DNA of 64,000 bases from Darksidea phi (lineage: Eukaryota; Ascomycota; Dothideomycetes; Pleosporales; Lentitheciaceae), in contig JASJFT010000120.1 in the NCBI GenBank assembly GCA_030770425.1, forward strand, positions 1-64,000, in the 5' to 3' direction. This document shows positions 11,790 through 24,081 of the stretch, piece after piece. The translations under genes and the position numbers were made by a program. The notes under the pieces are model-generated. The model saw nothing but the letters and a program-made list of their open reading frames with translations, searched no databases and was not told the origin of the DNA. The first letter of the stretch is position 1. Each line of letters starts with the position of its first letter.

Positions 11790-12986
11790 GTCCTGGCAGC
11801 CCTGTAGGTTCTTGACTGGTTCCCATGTATTTTGGCTGGTAGGCCATCCTGCCTATTTAACCAAATATTTCTACTGACGTCCGAACTTCTATAGTCCTTG
11901 AATTTCCTCGACCTCGTACTCCTCGTCTTCGAGTTCGACGTCGGTGGCTACTTCGGCGTCTTCCGGTGCTGGTTCTAGTAACGATACGTGGAATACCGGG
12001 TGTATTTTCATACCTTTGGCTAGCTTTAGCCTGTAGTTAACTGGTCCTGTCTTTTCTTTAATTTCGAATGGTCCGATTCGTAAATTGTCCAGTTTGTCGC
12101 ATGGTCGTTTAGTTTTCAGGTTTCGTCGTAAAAGGAAAACTTTATCCCCCCTCTCAAGGGTCGGTCCCTCGAGCCTTCTTTTATTTGCTGTTTTGGCTGT
12201 TGTAAGGTTTCTGCGTGCTATCCGCGCGCTGAGTTCTTTGTACAGTTCTTGTATTAAATGGGCTTTTTCTTCTACCCTAGTGGATATACTCTCGATATCC
12301 TTCGGATCTCTGTGAGTCGTCGGCTCATATCCGTGATTTGCGTAGTACGGTGAGCATCTAGTCGTCGTAGATCTCTTGCTATTATATGCCAATTGTGCTG
12401 TTGGTAGCAATTTAACCTAGTTGTCCTGTAACTTGTTAACATAGAACCTCAGATACTCCTCTAGAGTTTGGTTCGTTCGTTCCGTCTGACCGTCTGTCTG
12501 CGGATGGAAGCTAGTCGATAGCTTTCTTTCAATTCCTAGTTTTGCGAGCAGTGTACTCCAAAACCTTGAAGTGAACAGTTTGTCCCTATCCGTAAGGATC
12601 TGTTCCGGCAATCCGTGATTGGCGATGAGCGTTCTTTTGACCTCATAAGCCATGTTTTCTGCCGTAATTGCTTCGTTCGTCGGGATGAAGTGTGCTGCCT
12701 TGGTTAATCGGTCCACGATTACCATGATCGTGTCGTATAATCTTCCTGATCCCGGTTCCAATGATGGTGGCAACTTCACTATGAAGTCTATCGTGACGTG
12801 AGTCCATGGTCGTGTGGGTGGTACTAGCGGTTGGAGTAATCCATAGGGCTTATGTCTCTTAGGTTTGTTCTTAGAACATTCCAAACAGTCGCCTATCGCT
12901 TTCCGAACTTCCTCTCTTACATTGGTAAGCAGGTATTCTCTATCCACATGTCTGACCGTTTCATCGATTCCTGGGTGTCCTAGCAT
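11790..12986 (-). pseudogene. G3 integrase and chromodomain
   Basis: The minus-strand frame 12986-12417 (189 codons) has an integrase zinc-binding region (HPG... and CLEC) and an rve core. The catalytic residues lie in TIDFI, TDRDKLF and DGQTERTNQTLEEYLR. A TAG at 12417-12419, where Trp is expected, separates it from the C-terminal part (12410-11889), which has a GPF-containing module and an HPVFHVSLL motif. The chromodomain follows (EYEVEEI... KYLVK... NTWEP, about 11930-11790), broken by three RIP-type stops. In the family this protein inserts the cDNA and reads histone marks. This copy cannot make it intact. Confidence 0.88.
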
Positions 12987-14702
12987 TTTGCTCTCGTGGA
13001 TTTCCCGTATTAAGTCTCCCCTGAGACTCGGTGGAATGTAAGGCCTTGTCTCCGAGTCGTTTGTTAGAGCGGAGTATTCTTCCTCATCGAAGTATATATT
13101 GTCTCCCTCTGGTGTTCCGTCAGCGTTCCTGATGGTTTCTCGGGCCTTGTTTCTCCATTTTTTCTTGACATCTACTGTTACCGTAATTTTGGCTAGCCTC
13201 GTGTGGTTGTAGACGAGGGTTCCGTCGGGTTCCTTTCGTAGAACTGGTTCGTGTACGACGGGTTCATCGGTGCCTCGAAGGTCCGATCTTCTGCTGAGAG
13301 CGTCCGCCGCTCCGTTCAGTGTTCCCGGCCGGTGACTTATCTTAAAGTCGTAATCTGCCAGTAATTCCGACCATCGGAATTGTCGTCGATTGAGTTTCTT
13401 TGTAGTCGTGAAACTTGTAAGGTTCTGGTAGTCCGTAATGACCTTAATCTTATGCTTGGCTCCTGTAAGCTGTGGTCTCTATTATTTAAATACTGATACG
13501 ACAGCGCCAAGTTCCTTATCGTGAACGTCGTAGTTTACTTCTTCCTTGCTGAACTTGCGTGAGTGGTAGAATACTGGTCTCTATTTTCCGTCTTCCCCTT
13601 ACTAGGTGAGTATCGCCCCTAGTGCGTAATCTGATGCATCCGTCTCTACTCTAAGAGGTCTTGTCGGGTCGTATATCTATAATATAGGTACCGATATAAA
13701 CAGGTTCTTAAGCTTGTCGAAAGCTTCCTATTATTCCTGGTTCTACTAAAATCCCTTTTCCTTCTTGGTTACCTCCGTGAGTAGAGATGTAGTCTTTAAG
13801 TAATCCCTAATAAACTTCCGATAGAAGTTGGCGAATCCTAAAAAGGATTGTACGTCCTTGACCGATGTTGGGGTTAGCTATTCCCTTACAGTCTATACTT
13901 TCTTAGGGTCTATAGATACTCCTTCTCGCGAAATGATAAAACCTAGATATTCGGTTTCCGTCCTGTAGAATTCGTATTTGTCTGGGTAAAGCAGCAACCT
14001 GTTTTGCTGTAGCTTTCGTAGTACTTTCTTTATATACTCTTTATGTTCTTCCAGCGTCCCTTTGCTATATATAAGAACATCGTCCAGATATACCGTATAG
14101 AATACGTCTAAGTATTCGTTTAACGTTCTATTAATGACTAACTAAAACGTTGCTGGTGTATTCGTCAGTCCAAATGGTATGACTCTGTACTCGTAGAGTC
14201 CGTATCGGGTCTTGAATACCGTATACTTTTCGTGCCCTTTCGCTATTCGAATCCTGTAGAATCCTTCCCGGATGTCGAATTTCGTAATCTACTTAACTCC
14301 TTGGAGCCAGTCCATGAGTTCTCCGATTAGTGGTAGTGGGTATCGGTTTTTCTTTGTAACGTTGTTTAAACGTCTGTAGTCTATATAAAGTCGTAACTTT
14401 CCGTTCTTCTTTAGGACAAATAGAACTGGTGATGCTATAGAGCTTTGACTTTCTCTAATATATCCTCTCTCTAGGTTCTTCGTTAAGTACTCTTTTAATT
14501 CTTCCTGTTGATCTACTGTCAACGAGTACATGGGTCTAGGCTCGAGCTTCGCGCCCTGTTCCAGGTATATCTTATGATCCCATTCCTGGTGCTCTAGTAA
14601 ATCGGTTTCCGGATGTTCTTCGAACAGCTCTCGGAACTCCTCGTAGTCTCGAGGTATTGTTGGCCGTGGTTCTTCCTGTGCGGTCGCGACCCTTCGTACC
14701 AT
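12987..14702 (-). pseudogene. G3 reverse transcriptase and RNase H
   Basis: The intact frame 14702-14289 (137 codons) holds the RT N-terminus: an RDYEEF lead, an HKIYL segment, and the [19 protein letters not shown] block. After an in-frame TAG the sequence continues with VMPFGLTN and the catalytic YLDD box (about 14079-14090), which is intact. RNase H follows with an ETDAS motif near 13630 and an ADALSRR tail near 13290. At least ten stops lie where Trp or Gln is expected. Pol copies the element's RNA into DNA, but this copy is non-autonomous. Confidence 0.88.
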
Positions 14703-15260
14703 AATAACGCCGACTCTCTACGGGTTCTTCTTATAGATCCTCGCGATCTTATGAGGTAAAATTAAGCCTATCCTCCCTTTCCGGGGTGTGTACTGGATCT
14801 CGTAGCTGGACCTACCCGGTCTCCTAATTTCTGCGACTCGAGCTACCCGCTCGTAGCCTAGTACTTTACGTAGCTTCTAATCTATCCGTAGATTATATAT
14901 TGCTAGCCAATCGTAACTAATAATTATGTCGGTATCTCCAATTTCCATGATATTAAATCTGCGATGGTCTCTGACGTTTCCCACCTCCAAGGTTACTTTT
15001 TTCGTTTCGAGGCGAATCATGCCTCCTCTATATTCTATAGGTAATCCATCTCCGAGGTCTACTCGTATAGGTTTTTCTTTAACTTGGTAAGGAATCCCTT
15101 GTTCCTCTACTAATTTTGACGACAGGAGCGTGAACTCTACTCTACTATCTATAATAGCTCGGACTTTCCGTCCGTGAATTCGTGCGTCTACCTCTAACCT
15201 AGCCGGTTATTAGATATTTCTTTATACGATTCGGAGAGTCGTCTTTTAGGTACTTTCATC
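14703..15260 (-). pseudogene. G3 aspartic protease
   Basis: The minus-strand reading contains the retropepsin-like active site AIIDS followed by Arg (15141-15152). The Gly of the DSG/DTG triad is thus lost by a G-to-A change. A long Lys/Glu-rich segment and a DWL-type motif near 14910 lead into the RT. The enzyme would release Gag and Pol proteins from the precursor. The mutated triad adds to the stops as evidence that the copy is dead. Confidence 0.72.
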
Positions 15261-16199
15261 AGCGCGACTCTTACGTAGCTGATGATAACCTAGTTTTTTA
15301 GCTTGTTATCGTAGAGGTCCCAATCTTCGGGGTCCTTTTCTGGTTCTCTAGTCTCGTTTTGTCGAGTGGGCGACTCGTCTACCTATTCTATTTTTGGATC
15401 CGGTACTCTTCCGATCCTACGGGGTATTTCCTAATTCGGTTCTTCCGATGGTTCCCCTTTCGGTGATGGTATATCCCAATCAATGGGTTCTACCTCATTT
15501 TTGTCGTTCTAGGCGTCGTAATATCCCTACCATATGCCTAGGGCCCTTAGCTGTCTACTAATCTCTAGGTTCTTTGAACTGTCTTAGTTCTACATTGGAT
15601 ATCCGTGCAATTCGCATCGTTCGATAAGGCATTCCTTCCTTTTAAGATTTTGATGGAAGATATCTTCTTCCCTTCTAGCCGTAAGCTCTTGTTGCGCTAG
15701 GTATAGGATATATAATCGATCGTAGTACGTCCAATGTACGGCCTCGTGATCAGGTTCTTAGTATATAATCCTATAGTTGATGTCTCGTTTACATCCTTTA
15801 GTATCTGCCTAGGTTAATCCGCGTGGCCATCGTCCTGTAGCGTATTTTATCGGGAAATGCTTATCGCATTCGTCATCGTAGCAATCAACCTATCCTGGCC
15901 ATCCTTACTCCTCATAAGCCTGGGCCTAGTTATTGTAGTCGTAGATATGGTATCCTGTTATTGGGTATTCTACATTTCGAAGGTACATGTACAAGCTACT
16001 TCCTAGGAGTATTATGGTTTCCTCCTTCTATCGGGCGTAGTACTCGTAATTTCCCGTACAGTTTGTCTATAGTAGCGCGTCGTAGCCTACATTATTGTAG
16101 TCCTAGATTGCCTTGCAACCTTCTGGTCCTTGGAGTCTTAGGGCCTGGCCTATCGCCTACCAGCCTCGATCTCCCGTGACGTATATTGGCTTTTTTGCG
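15261..16199 (-). other. G3 linker between Gag and protease
   Basis: A degraded minus-strand stretch, presumably the Gag-Pol linker. It contains short open frames on both strands but no domain that I recognise. The plus-strand frames at 15961-16179 and 16340-16534 look like shadows. Confidence 0.5.
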
Positions 16200-17461
16200 T
16201 CGGTACAATGTTCAGCGATGTGCTGGCTAGTCCTACATTTCTAATACTTATTATATACTAACCGTCTGAAAACGTCTTCTACGCTGACCTTATCTGGCCC
16301 GTCGAGTTTTAGTTCTCCTATCTCGAGCTCTGGGTCATCTTGTTGTCGAGTGATTTCTTCGACCTCGTCCTACCCGCTGGCGTCGTACCATATCTCGGGT
16401 ATCGAGTCAGGCTTGGTTTCTTTTTCTTTACTATACCTAATTATATTTATACGCTTGGCGCCATCCTAGCTCCCTATGCTTTTCTTTTCCTCGCCGTATT
16501 CCCTGGCGAAGTGTCCCTGTATACCGCAGCGTAGATACGCCTTTTCGTCTCGACGTCGTCTCATCTCGTCTACTGGGACTTTCTATAGCTTCCTACCTTA
16601 TTCGCGTTTCTTGTTCCTTGGGTATTTCTTTTCCTAAACTATACTAACGTCTATTTCGTTATAACCCTTATAGAATCCGCGCTTTCGAGCCACTTGCTCT
16701 TTTCTATAGACTCTTACTAGTCCTATAGCATCTCGTTTCTCGAGTACTCGTTCGTATAGTCGATTGTCGATACGGATCGTCGTCTTAATTAGTTCCGCTA
16801 GGTCGTCTAATTTTTTAAGTCGGGCTAACTCGTCCTTAATTAGCTCCTTGAGTCCGTTGTAGTATACGACCATAAGAGGTATATCGTCCCAGTCAATCTT
16901 ATACTGTAGCTATTTAAATTCGGTGGTGTACGTACTTACTAACTTGGTCTGCCTTAGCCTTTAGATCTAGCGTTCGGCCTGCTAGACCTTATTAATGTCT
17001 CCGAAGACTATGCGCATTTATTCCTTGAACGAATCCTAATCTTTAAATACTACCTTCGTTTCGTCGCGTCGCTTCGATAAGGAGTCTTCGTTGGCCATGT
17101 GATCGTCGATCAGGGGCTACATCTACACAGCTGCTTTACCTGTTATATACATGCCCGCGGTAAGGATCTTATCCTGGTCGCTGGTAAACGTAGTAGAGTT
17201 GAACCGGTAGTACAGGTCTAATTGTGTAAGGAACGGCCTTAAGCCTTCCTTTCCGCTATCGTATTTTTCTGGTATCGGGATCTTTGACTTCGTCCTAAGT
17301 CCCGCCCGTACCTGTTGTAGCGATCCTTGTAGCGACATCATGGCCTGCTATAACTCAACTATCTGAGCTACTTGTTACTAGATTAGGGCCGCTGGGTTCG
17401 TTACTGGAGCCCCAGTTGCGCTTTCCCCAGAGGTATTACGTGAGCTAGATGGAGTTGCTAT
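16200..17461 (-). pseudogene. G3 Gag with two CCHC zinc knuckles
   Basis: The start codon appears to have become ATA (17459-17461). An N-terminal Ser/Thr/Pro-rich region leads to a retrotransposon Gag domain, open at 17341-17123 (YDSGKEGLRPFLTQLDLYY...) and again at 16873-16634. Two zinc knuckles follow. One at about 16538-16493 reads YLRCGIQGHFAREY, with both outer Cys changed to Tyr. The other at about 16248-16207 ends CRTSQHIAEHC, with its first Cys and Trp lost. These residues bind RNA during particle assembly. All changes are G-to-A on the coding strand, as expected from RIP. Confidence 0.8.
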
Positions 17462-17493
17462 GTCGACGTAACCTTGGTTTAGGGTAGTTAATA
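17462..17493 (-). other. G3 leader next to the 5' LTR, expected primer-binding site
   Basis: The bases next to the 5' LTR (coding sense ATTAACTACCCTAAACC, the reverse of 17476-17492) do not begin with the TGG expected for a tRNA primer-binding site. The same 17-base word is conserved at 2138-2154. A RIP-changed or unconventional primer site is possible. Confidence 0.4.
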
Positions 17494-17928
17494 TATTATA
17501 CGTTGTACGTACCTTTATACGGGATCCGGGTTAGGGCCGATAGAACGTTTGTCGCACCGTTGGTTTCTAATAGGTCAAGATTAAGTCAACGAATTCTATT
17601 ACTAGAATAACTACTTAGGAAAAGATCCAATCTTATTCGTAAGTATTAGGTGAAGAACTGAAGATTAACTACAAAGAATTAAGATAGAAAACCTAAGAGA
17701 TCCTCTATCTTCTTATATCTGTCCCGCTTTGCCTTGCTCTACTTGCTCTGTTCGCTAAGATACAGATCAACTAGATCATTGTTGATCATACTCTGTTTGC
17801 TCTGTTCGCTAAGACACAGATCAACCAGATCATTGTCACGTAATATTAGATTACTAACTAAGCCCTTGTCTTGGCTTCCAACCTTCTCGGGATGCCCCGC
17901 ATCCTGTGATTCGCGTGGGGTTGTAACA
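17494..17928 (-). repeat. G3 5' LTR (435 bp)
   Basis: Same length as 10573-11007. All differences seen are transitions. One end keeps CA while the partner has TA, and the other end shows the converse (TA here, TG in the partner), so each copy was mutated independently. Confidence 0.95.
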
Positions 17929-20900
17929 TTATAGACCTAATATAGGTTTAAATAATTAAAGAGTAGTTAGAGTCTAAGGGCTATTAGAATATCTAAGTAT
18001 TTTTTAAATTTATAAACTTTTACTAATAGTTTATATATAACTACTTAGATATTATTTATTTACTTTTAAAATATATAACCTTTATATAGAATTTAATACT
18101 AGTCTAATAAGATTTTAGTAAGAATACGTTAATAAGAAAGTTAAAGAAGATTAAGAAGAATTCTATAAAGTAGTATACTTCTTAGTTTTAGCTAAAGAAT
18201 ATATATAATATATTTTTTATACTTTATAAGCTTTTTATAAGAGTTTCTATTCTTTAGTACTTTAATCTAGTAAAGTTTATAATAATTATTACTAATACCT
18301 CTAAGTTTACTATAGTAGCTATTTTATTATAGCTATAAATAATAGTATTCTTAATAGAAAAATACTAAAAACTAGTTATATTTTTTAGTTATAAGTTTAC
18401 TAGATTATAGATTTAGTAGAATACTTATAATAAAGAGTTATTTACTATTATAGAAATTTTTAAATAGTAGTAATACTATCTTAAATATACTCTAGATACT
18501 ATTTATATATTATATAACTATAATAATTTAAGATATTTTATAACTATAAAGGTATTCTTATCTAAGTAAGTATACTAGGCCGAAGAGTTAACTTATTTTA
18601 ACTTTAAGATCGAATATAAGCTTAATATAAAGAATCTAGTTAATATACTATTATAACGACCTAATTATACTAAAAGCTTTTAGCTTAGAAAGAAAAGAGT
18701 ATTAAGAAATATTATACTTTTTATATTTTAAAATAAATTTTAAATATAGGTACTTTAGAAGCCTATAGCTCTATATACTAAAGATTAAATAGTATATAAA
18801 TCTAATCTTATTAATAAGAATCTATAAGTAATCTATTAAAAATCTAAAAATAATACGAACTATTTTATTATAGAATCCCCTAGTATAGTACTAGTTTTTA
18901 ATAATATATCGTTTATTAACCTTAATCTATCTATAGACGGGAACGATAAATCTAAAGAGTAATTAAAAGGTTTAGATTTAACTTTAATATTTTTTTAATA
19001 TTATAAAGTATTTTCTACTTTTATATTATATAAATCTTTACTAGAAGTTATAAATAACGACTTACTCTTTAGCTAGAAAACCCTTAGGCTATTATTAAAC
19101 TATATTTAGGAAGTATAGAAATATAATATAGTTTATTATAAGAATATATAATATATATAAAAGTTTAAGAGTAAAGAAAAATAAAAGAATATACCTTTAT
19201 AAATTATAGATCTAAAGGACGTCCTTTAAAGAGTAGAGAAAGTATAGATTTCTAATAATAAAGCTCTTTATTAAGCTATTCTTATAAAGAATTATAATAA
19301 CCTTTTAAGAGATTATTATAGAGTAGATAAGACTATTAAACTTCTATAAAAGAAGTACTATTAGTTAAAGCTTTAAGTAGAGGTTAATACGTATATATAA
19401 GACTATATAATATATTAAATAAATAAAATATAAAAGTATAAGTTATAAGAATTACTAGAATTAATTTTCTTATTATAAAAGTTATAGTATAATTATTTCT
19501 TAGACTTTATTATTAATTTATTAGAATTTAAAAATTCTAAGGGTAATATCTATAATATAATACTAGTACTTATTAATTACTTTTTAAAACTAATCTAGTA
19601 TTTATCTATAATAAAGAATATTACTATAAGTATATTAGTTAATCTATTATTTATAGAAGTATTTATAAAGGTTAGATCCCTATTATTACTAATCTTAAAT
19701 TAAAGCTTTATCTTTACTAGTAAATTCTAATTAGATATATACTTTTATTTTAATATTAAATAATAAATAAGTATAGTCTTTTATCTATAAATAGATAACT
19801 AAACTAAATATTAAAATTAAAAGTTTAAAGTATACCTATAAATATATCTAAACTATTAGTAAAATAACTAGTATTAGTTACTTCTAATAGTAGAATACGT
19901 ATATAACTCTAAGATTTATTTAAGTTATAGTATATACCCTATTAAGATTATAATAAGTATTAAATCTAAGAGTTTTAATAATATAGAAAATAAATATTAA
20001 CTTTATTAATTACCTAGTAACTAAAGTATAGATAAAAAGACTCTAAGTATATATTAAAGAGTTATTAACTTTCTAACTAGCTAAATATAATAGTTTTCTA
20101 ATACTTAAAATATATTAATCTATATTTAAAAAAACTAATAATATTAATATAACTTAAAGAGAATAAGTAAGTATTTTACTATTAGTAAAAAGATAATCTT
20201 AAAGATTATTAATATTAAGATTAAGTATTCTTTAAAGAAGTTAGATATAAAGTACTTAAAACCCTTTACTATTTAAACTAAGTATAAGAAGCTAAGTTAC
20301 TAACTTAAGCTATCTTTATTAATATTTTAACTATATTCTATCTTCTATATATCTCTTCTAGAGAAATAAATAGAGTTAAGAGAAGGTCTAAACTTTAAAT
20401 TTAGGCCTATATAGTATTTAAAGCTTAATAATAGTAATTAATATAAAGTTAAAGCTATCTTCGCGTATAAAATAGTATATAATAAAAAGCTCTTTTTTAT
20501 AAAATAGTTAGATTAGTTATATAAAAATAGTATATAAAAGTTTAAGATCTCTCTTAATAATTATAATAAGGTTCTTATAGAATATTAGACGAATCTAAAT
20601 AATTAAATATTAGGTCGTCTAAAGTAGAAAGTTATTAAAAAAGTATTATAAACTTTATAAAGAGATAATAATATATATAAGAAGTTCTAAAGGGGTAGAC
20701 TATATAAATAATATTAATACGAAAAAAGAACTAAAAGATCTAATTAAAAGATACTTTTAAGATTCTACTTAAGGGATATTATATAAGTAGAGTAATTAGT
20801 TAAAAAAAGAATATTATCTACTTTAATAATAAGCTACGACTTAAAGAATTTAGTAAGGCTAACCTTTATATATTATAATAATAGATAAGCTAACTAGTAA

Positions 20901-22984
20901 TAATAGTATTAAAATTAATAAGCTAGATTTTTAATATAGGTATTTATTCTATCTATATACTTTAATAACTAGGAATTTTAATTAAGTACTATATAATTTA
21001 TAGATAATCTAAGTAAGTTATATATATTAAATAAGAAGTTCTTAAAGAAGCTTTACGACGTCCCCTTCTAAGGGATAATAGATATTATACCTTTACTAAT
21101 AATATTCTTATTAAAAATATTAGGACTATAATAGTACTAATAATATTTATAATTAGTAATCCTAAAGGATATACTAGTTAAGAAGTTATACTTAATAAAG
21201 TAAGTCTTATAGATAGTAAAGACTATAAAGTTAGTAGATACTAAATAGCTAATATTATCTAGTCTATATTAAAGGAATTAATATAAAAAGCTATTAGAAA
21301 GATAATAGAATATATTTAATAATACTAGAAGTTAAGTTTATATATTATAGCTATAGCCTAATATAATTCTATCTTACTACTAGTATCCTTAATTAAATAC
21401 TTTTACTTAATCTTATACTAGTTTTAATTAATATTAATATTAAAAGTATAAGATTATATATCCTACTAAATCTTCTTAAGTATATTAGAATCTATATCCT
21501 TATTATTACGAGTAGCTTAGGTATTATAATACTAAATATACTTAATAATAAAGATAAGAAGATTAAAGTAGTAGTAAAAAGTAGACTTAATCTATATAAA
21601 TTATTAGTAGAACTACGTTAATAAGAAGAAAGAAAGACTAGTATATATTATTAAGTAGATCTAATAGTAAGCTTTATATTTACTATAAGTAGTATAAATA
21701 TTAGTCTTCTAGTACTAGTTACTTAAAGTAATTTAATAAAGTTTAATTATATTAAACTCCTATATAAACTAGAGGAGATAGTTTATATACTAATAGTATA
21801 TAAGAGAGGGCTAAGACTTTAAATAGATAAGAAGAGTATAGATATACTTAAAAAGGGTAGTATTATTATACTAGCTAGTAGAGGTAATTATAATAAAGGA
21901 TAAAATCTTAAAAATATTAAGAAATAAAGTAGAGAAATTTAGAAGTAGATATACCTTCTTATATTTATATTAAAAGAGACTATTTTATACTTAAGTTAAT
22001 AGTATTCTAGATACTTATTAATAAAAGTTTAAAATATAAAAATAAAGGTACTTAAAGAGATATAGTATATAATAATTTATTACTTTTTAGATAAACGTTT
22101 ATAAAGATATAAATAAAATTTCTTTTATTAAAAGAGTTATAGATAAATAAGTAATTTAATATAATTATAAATTATAATAAATAGTAGCTAGTAATTATTA
22201 AGTATTACCGGGTTATATTATTATAATAGATAGTAAAATTAAATTAAATAGAGTTTAGATTAGTTCTAAAGTCTTTATAAAAGTATTATAAGTAAGTAAA
22301 GTAACTATAAAAATTATATTTAATAAATAGCTCTTATATAAAAATAATAAATATCTACTAGATAAAAGTTATTAAAAATTATCTATAAGAGAAGTAGTAA
22401 TACTATTACTATTAGTATAAGGACCTATAAGAATATATATAAACTATAAGCTATAATAATAATAGATAAAAGTTATAAATATATACTAATAATAGATTAA
22501 TATCTAAATTATATATACTTTTTAATTAAACTAACTATATATTATAAGATTAAGGTTAAAGACTACGAGGTCGGAAAGACTATAGAAACCCCCTATTAAG
22601 ATAGTAGGGTATAATATAGATACTAAATACTTAAAAGATTTTCTTTATAAAATTATTTTTTTCCTTAGAAATAGGATTTTTTAAGAGTATAGATACTTAG
22701 GTAAACTTTTTTAAAAGAAGTAAAGGGACCGACTAAATACGTCGTAGTAAATAACTCTCTATAAGGGCTAGGACGGCCTTTAGGAAAGGGGGAGGCTATA
22801 TTACGCCTACTTCTACCGGAGGACTTCTAGATTATTATCGGCCTGGCCACGGTTACGTACCGGACCCTATATAGTCCTACGTCCTACCATTACGTCTCCT
22901 TAAGGATTCGTCTTATCTCTATCCGAATACAACCCTTTTTCTACCTCAGCGTTTCTGTACCTGCCTACCTACACGTGCCTCACA
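17929..22984 (+). mobile_element. Ty3/gypsy chromovirus G1, copy B, right piece
   Basis: Resumes G1 after the TTATA duplication (17929-17933) and runs collinear with copy A from 3338: RT end, RNase H, integrase, chromodomain (about 20455-20585), the long 3' region and an LTR ending in CA at 22984. There is no Fot1 insertion here (compare copy A at 7009). The body is RIP-saturated, but the last 250 bases keep many C and G, so the LTR of this copy escaped much of the mutation. Confidence 0.88.
22728..22984 (+). repeat. Probable 3' LTR of G1 copy B
   Basis: Follows the purine tract at about 22713-22728 and aligns to 9992-10248. It ends with CTCACA at 22984. The start is inferred, as there is no 5' LTR in the window. 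Confidence 0.55.
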
Positions 22985-23398
22985 CGGAGCGTCTAAGAAA
23001 AAATAGTTCTAGTTTATATAAGTTTACGTTACGGGCGGGGTTAGCTTTAGTACCTATTTATCTATTATATAATACTACGACTAGCTATTATTATAGTACC
23101 GGATTACTTTAGTAGTATAGGTATTTTTCTATCTAATAATATATATTTAAGCGCTCTAACCTATCTTTATAGATACGAAGTATCGCGTATAAGCCGCTGT
23201 ATTTTCCGTCGAGTTTACGTTACGAACAACCGCCTAAACCCTTCCCCCCCTACTACCTACCTACTAACGGGCTTCTCGCTCTAGCGTATATACGCTGCGA
23301 TTATATAAAGCCTTCTTATTCCCCTTAGGCCACCAAATCGTTGTTTCTATTAGGGGGGGTAGCGTACCGTCGTCGCGTCAGTATGTGCGTTGGTGCTG
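22985..23398. other. Transition from RIPped repeats to the gene island
   Basis: The first 200 bases are AT-rich without TG or CA and resemble a short RIPped remnant. From about 23190 ordinary dinucleotides return, with pyrimidine runs and a run of seven G near 23353. I see no gene here. Confidence 0.5.
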
Positions 23399-23632
23399 GA
23401 TACTAAGCTAGCTGCTACGCTCGATATCAGCCAGCTACTGAGCTCGATACTAAGCTAGCTGCTGCGCTCGATATCAGCCAGCTACTGAGCTCGATATCAG
23501 CCAGCTACTAAGCTCGATATCAGCCAGCTACTGAGCTCGATATCAGCCAGCCGCTGAGCTCGATACTGAGCCTGATACCGAGCTCGATATCAGCCAGCTG
23601 CTGAGCTCGATACTGAGCCAGCTGCTGAGCAG
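23399..23632. repeat. 23-bp minisatellite, about ten units
   Basis: Tandem units of 23-24 bp, each a variant of GATATCAGCCAGCTACTGAGC followed by TC. Some units are a shorter-related GATACTAAGC or GATACTGAGC form. GATATC and GAGCTC palindromes recur in most units. Because 23 is not a multiple of three and no frame spans it, it is a non-coding minisatellite. Units differ by a few substitutions, mostly transitions. Confidence 0.92.
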
Positions 23633-24044
23633 CAGCGGACTGCGCGGGCGCTGCGCAGCTAGAAGGAAATACTATATCGGATTGTAAAAATAGCTATAGA
23701 GATAAAGAATCGATTAGACGTAAAATAATATCTATATAACGTCGTTATAGTGTTGATGTAGGTAGTATAGTGTAGCTGTTAACGCCCACTCTAACGAAAA
23801 TCAAACTCACACAACCTGCGACCAAATTATCTCAGACGCAACGCCCCCCCCCCCACTATGAGGCTTATTTCAGCAGGAGCGTCTGATTCATGAGATAACT
23901 ACAATGCTGGGATGTCATTATCAGCCTTAGTACCTCGGCTAGTGCCAGGCAGTCCCGCACGGCGCGCATAATCATCACGGCGTATTTTACAAATAGTGGC
24001 TGATATATCTGTGGCTGTGCGAAGCCTTTCCTCTCGTCGAGACT
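23633..24044. other. Intergenic, no supported gene
   Basis: Contains a C11 homopolymer (23844-23854) and a GC-rich palindrome-like stretch at about 23639-23657. Two overlapping minus-strand frames of 60-70 codons end near 24080. They show no recognisable motif and I do not call them. Confidence 0.5.
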
Positions 24045-24081
24045 CTCGGAATATATATAAATCCGACTCCGGAACACTAAT
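24045..24081 (+). promoter_or_regulatory. 37-bp conserved block upstream of kinase 1
   Basis: Matches 30880-30916 upstream of kinase 3 at 32 of 37 positions without gaps, in the same orientation. It starts CTCGGAA, has an AT-rich TATA-like core, and then TCCGACTCCGGAACA, which contains CCG-N4-CGG, the inverted half-site pattern bound by many fungal Zn2Cys6 regulators. The distance to the kinase 1 ATG is about 410 bp. A regulatory role is inferred. Confidence 0.5.

Larger units (their letters stand above)
10573..17928 (-). mobile_element. Ty3/gypsy chromovirus G3, full-length, lightly RIPped
   Basis: A 7356-bp LTR retrotransposon inserted in the RT of G1 copy B with a TTATA duplication. Coding is on the minus strand, so the 5' LTR is at 17494-17928 and the 3' LTR at 10573-11007. 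The order gag, protease, RT, RNase H, integrase, chromodomain identifies a chromovirus. It is far GC-richer than its surroundings, keeping CA and TG, yet carries many TGG-to-TAG and CAG-to-TAG changes. By my count the LTRs differ at about 20 of 435 positions, all transitions. It entered after the host element had already been heavily mutated, then took at least one mild round of RIP. Confidence 0.95.

Noticed and set aside
15961..16534. Two plus-strand frames inside G3
   Set aside because: They are opposite to Gag and the linker, lack the promoter and charge pattern of the 11255 gene, and look like antisense shadows.
17476..17492. TTAGGG as a telomere trace
   Set aside because: A single hexamer inside a retrotransposon leader, not a tandem array.
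23399..23632. Regular repeats resembling a CRISPR array
   Set aside because: Units are directly adjacent without unique spacers, and the context is a fungal genome. It is a minisatellite.
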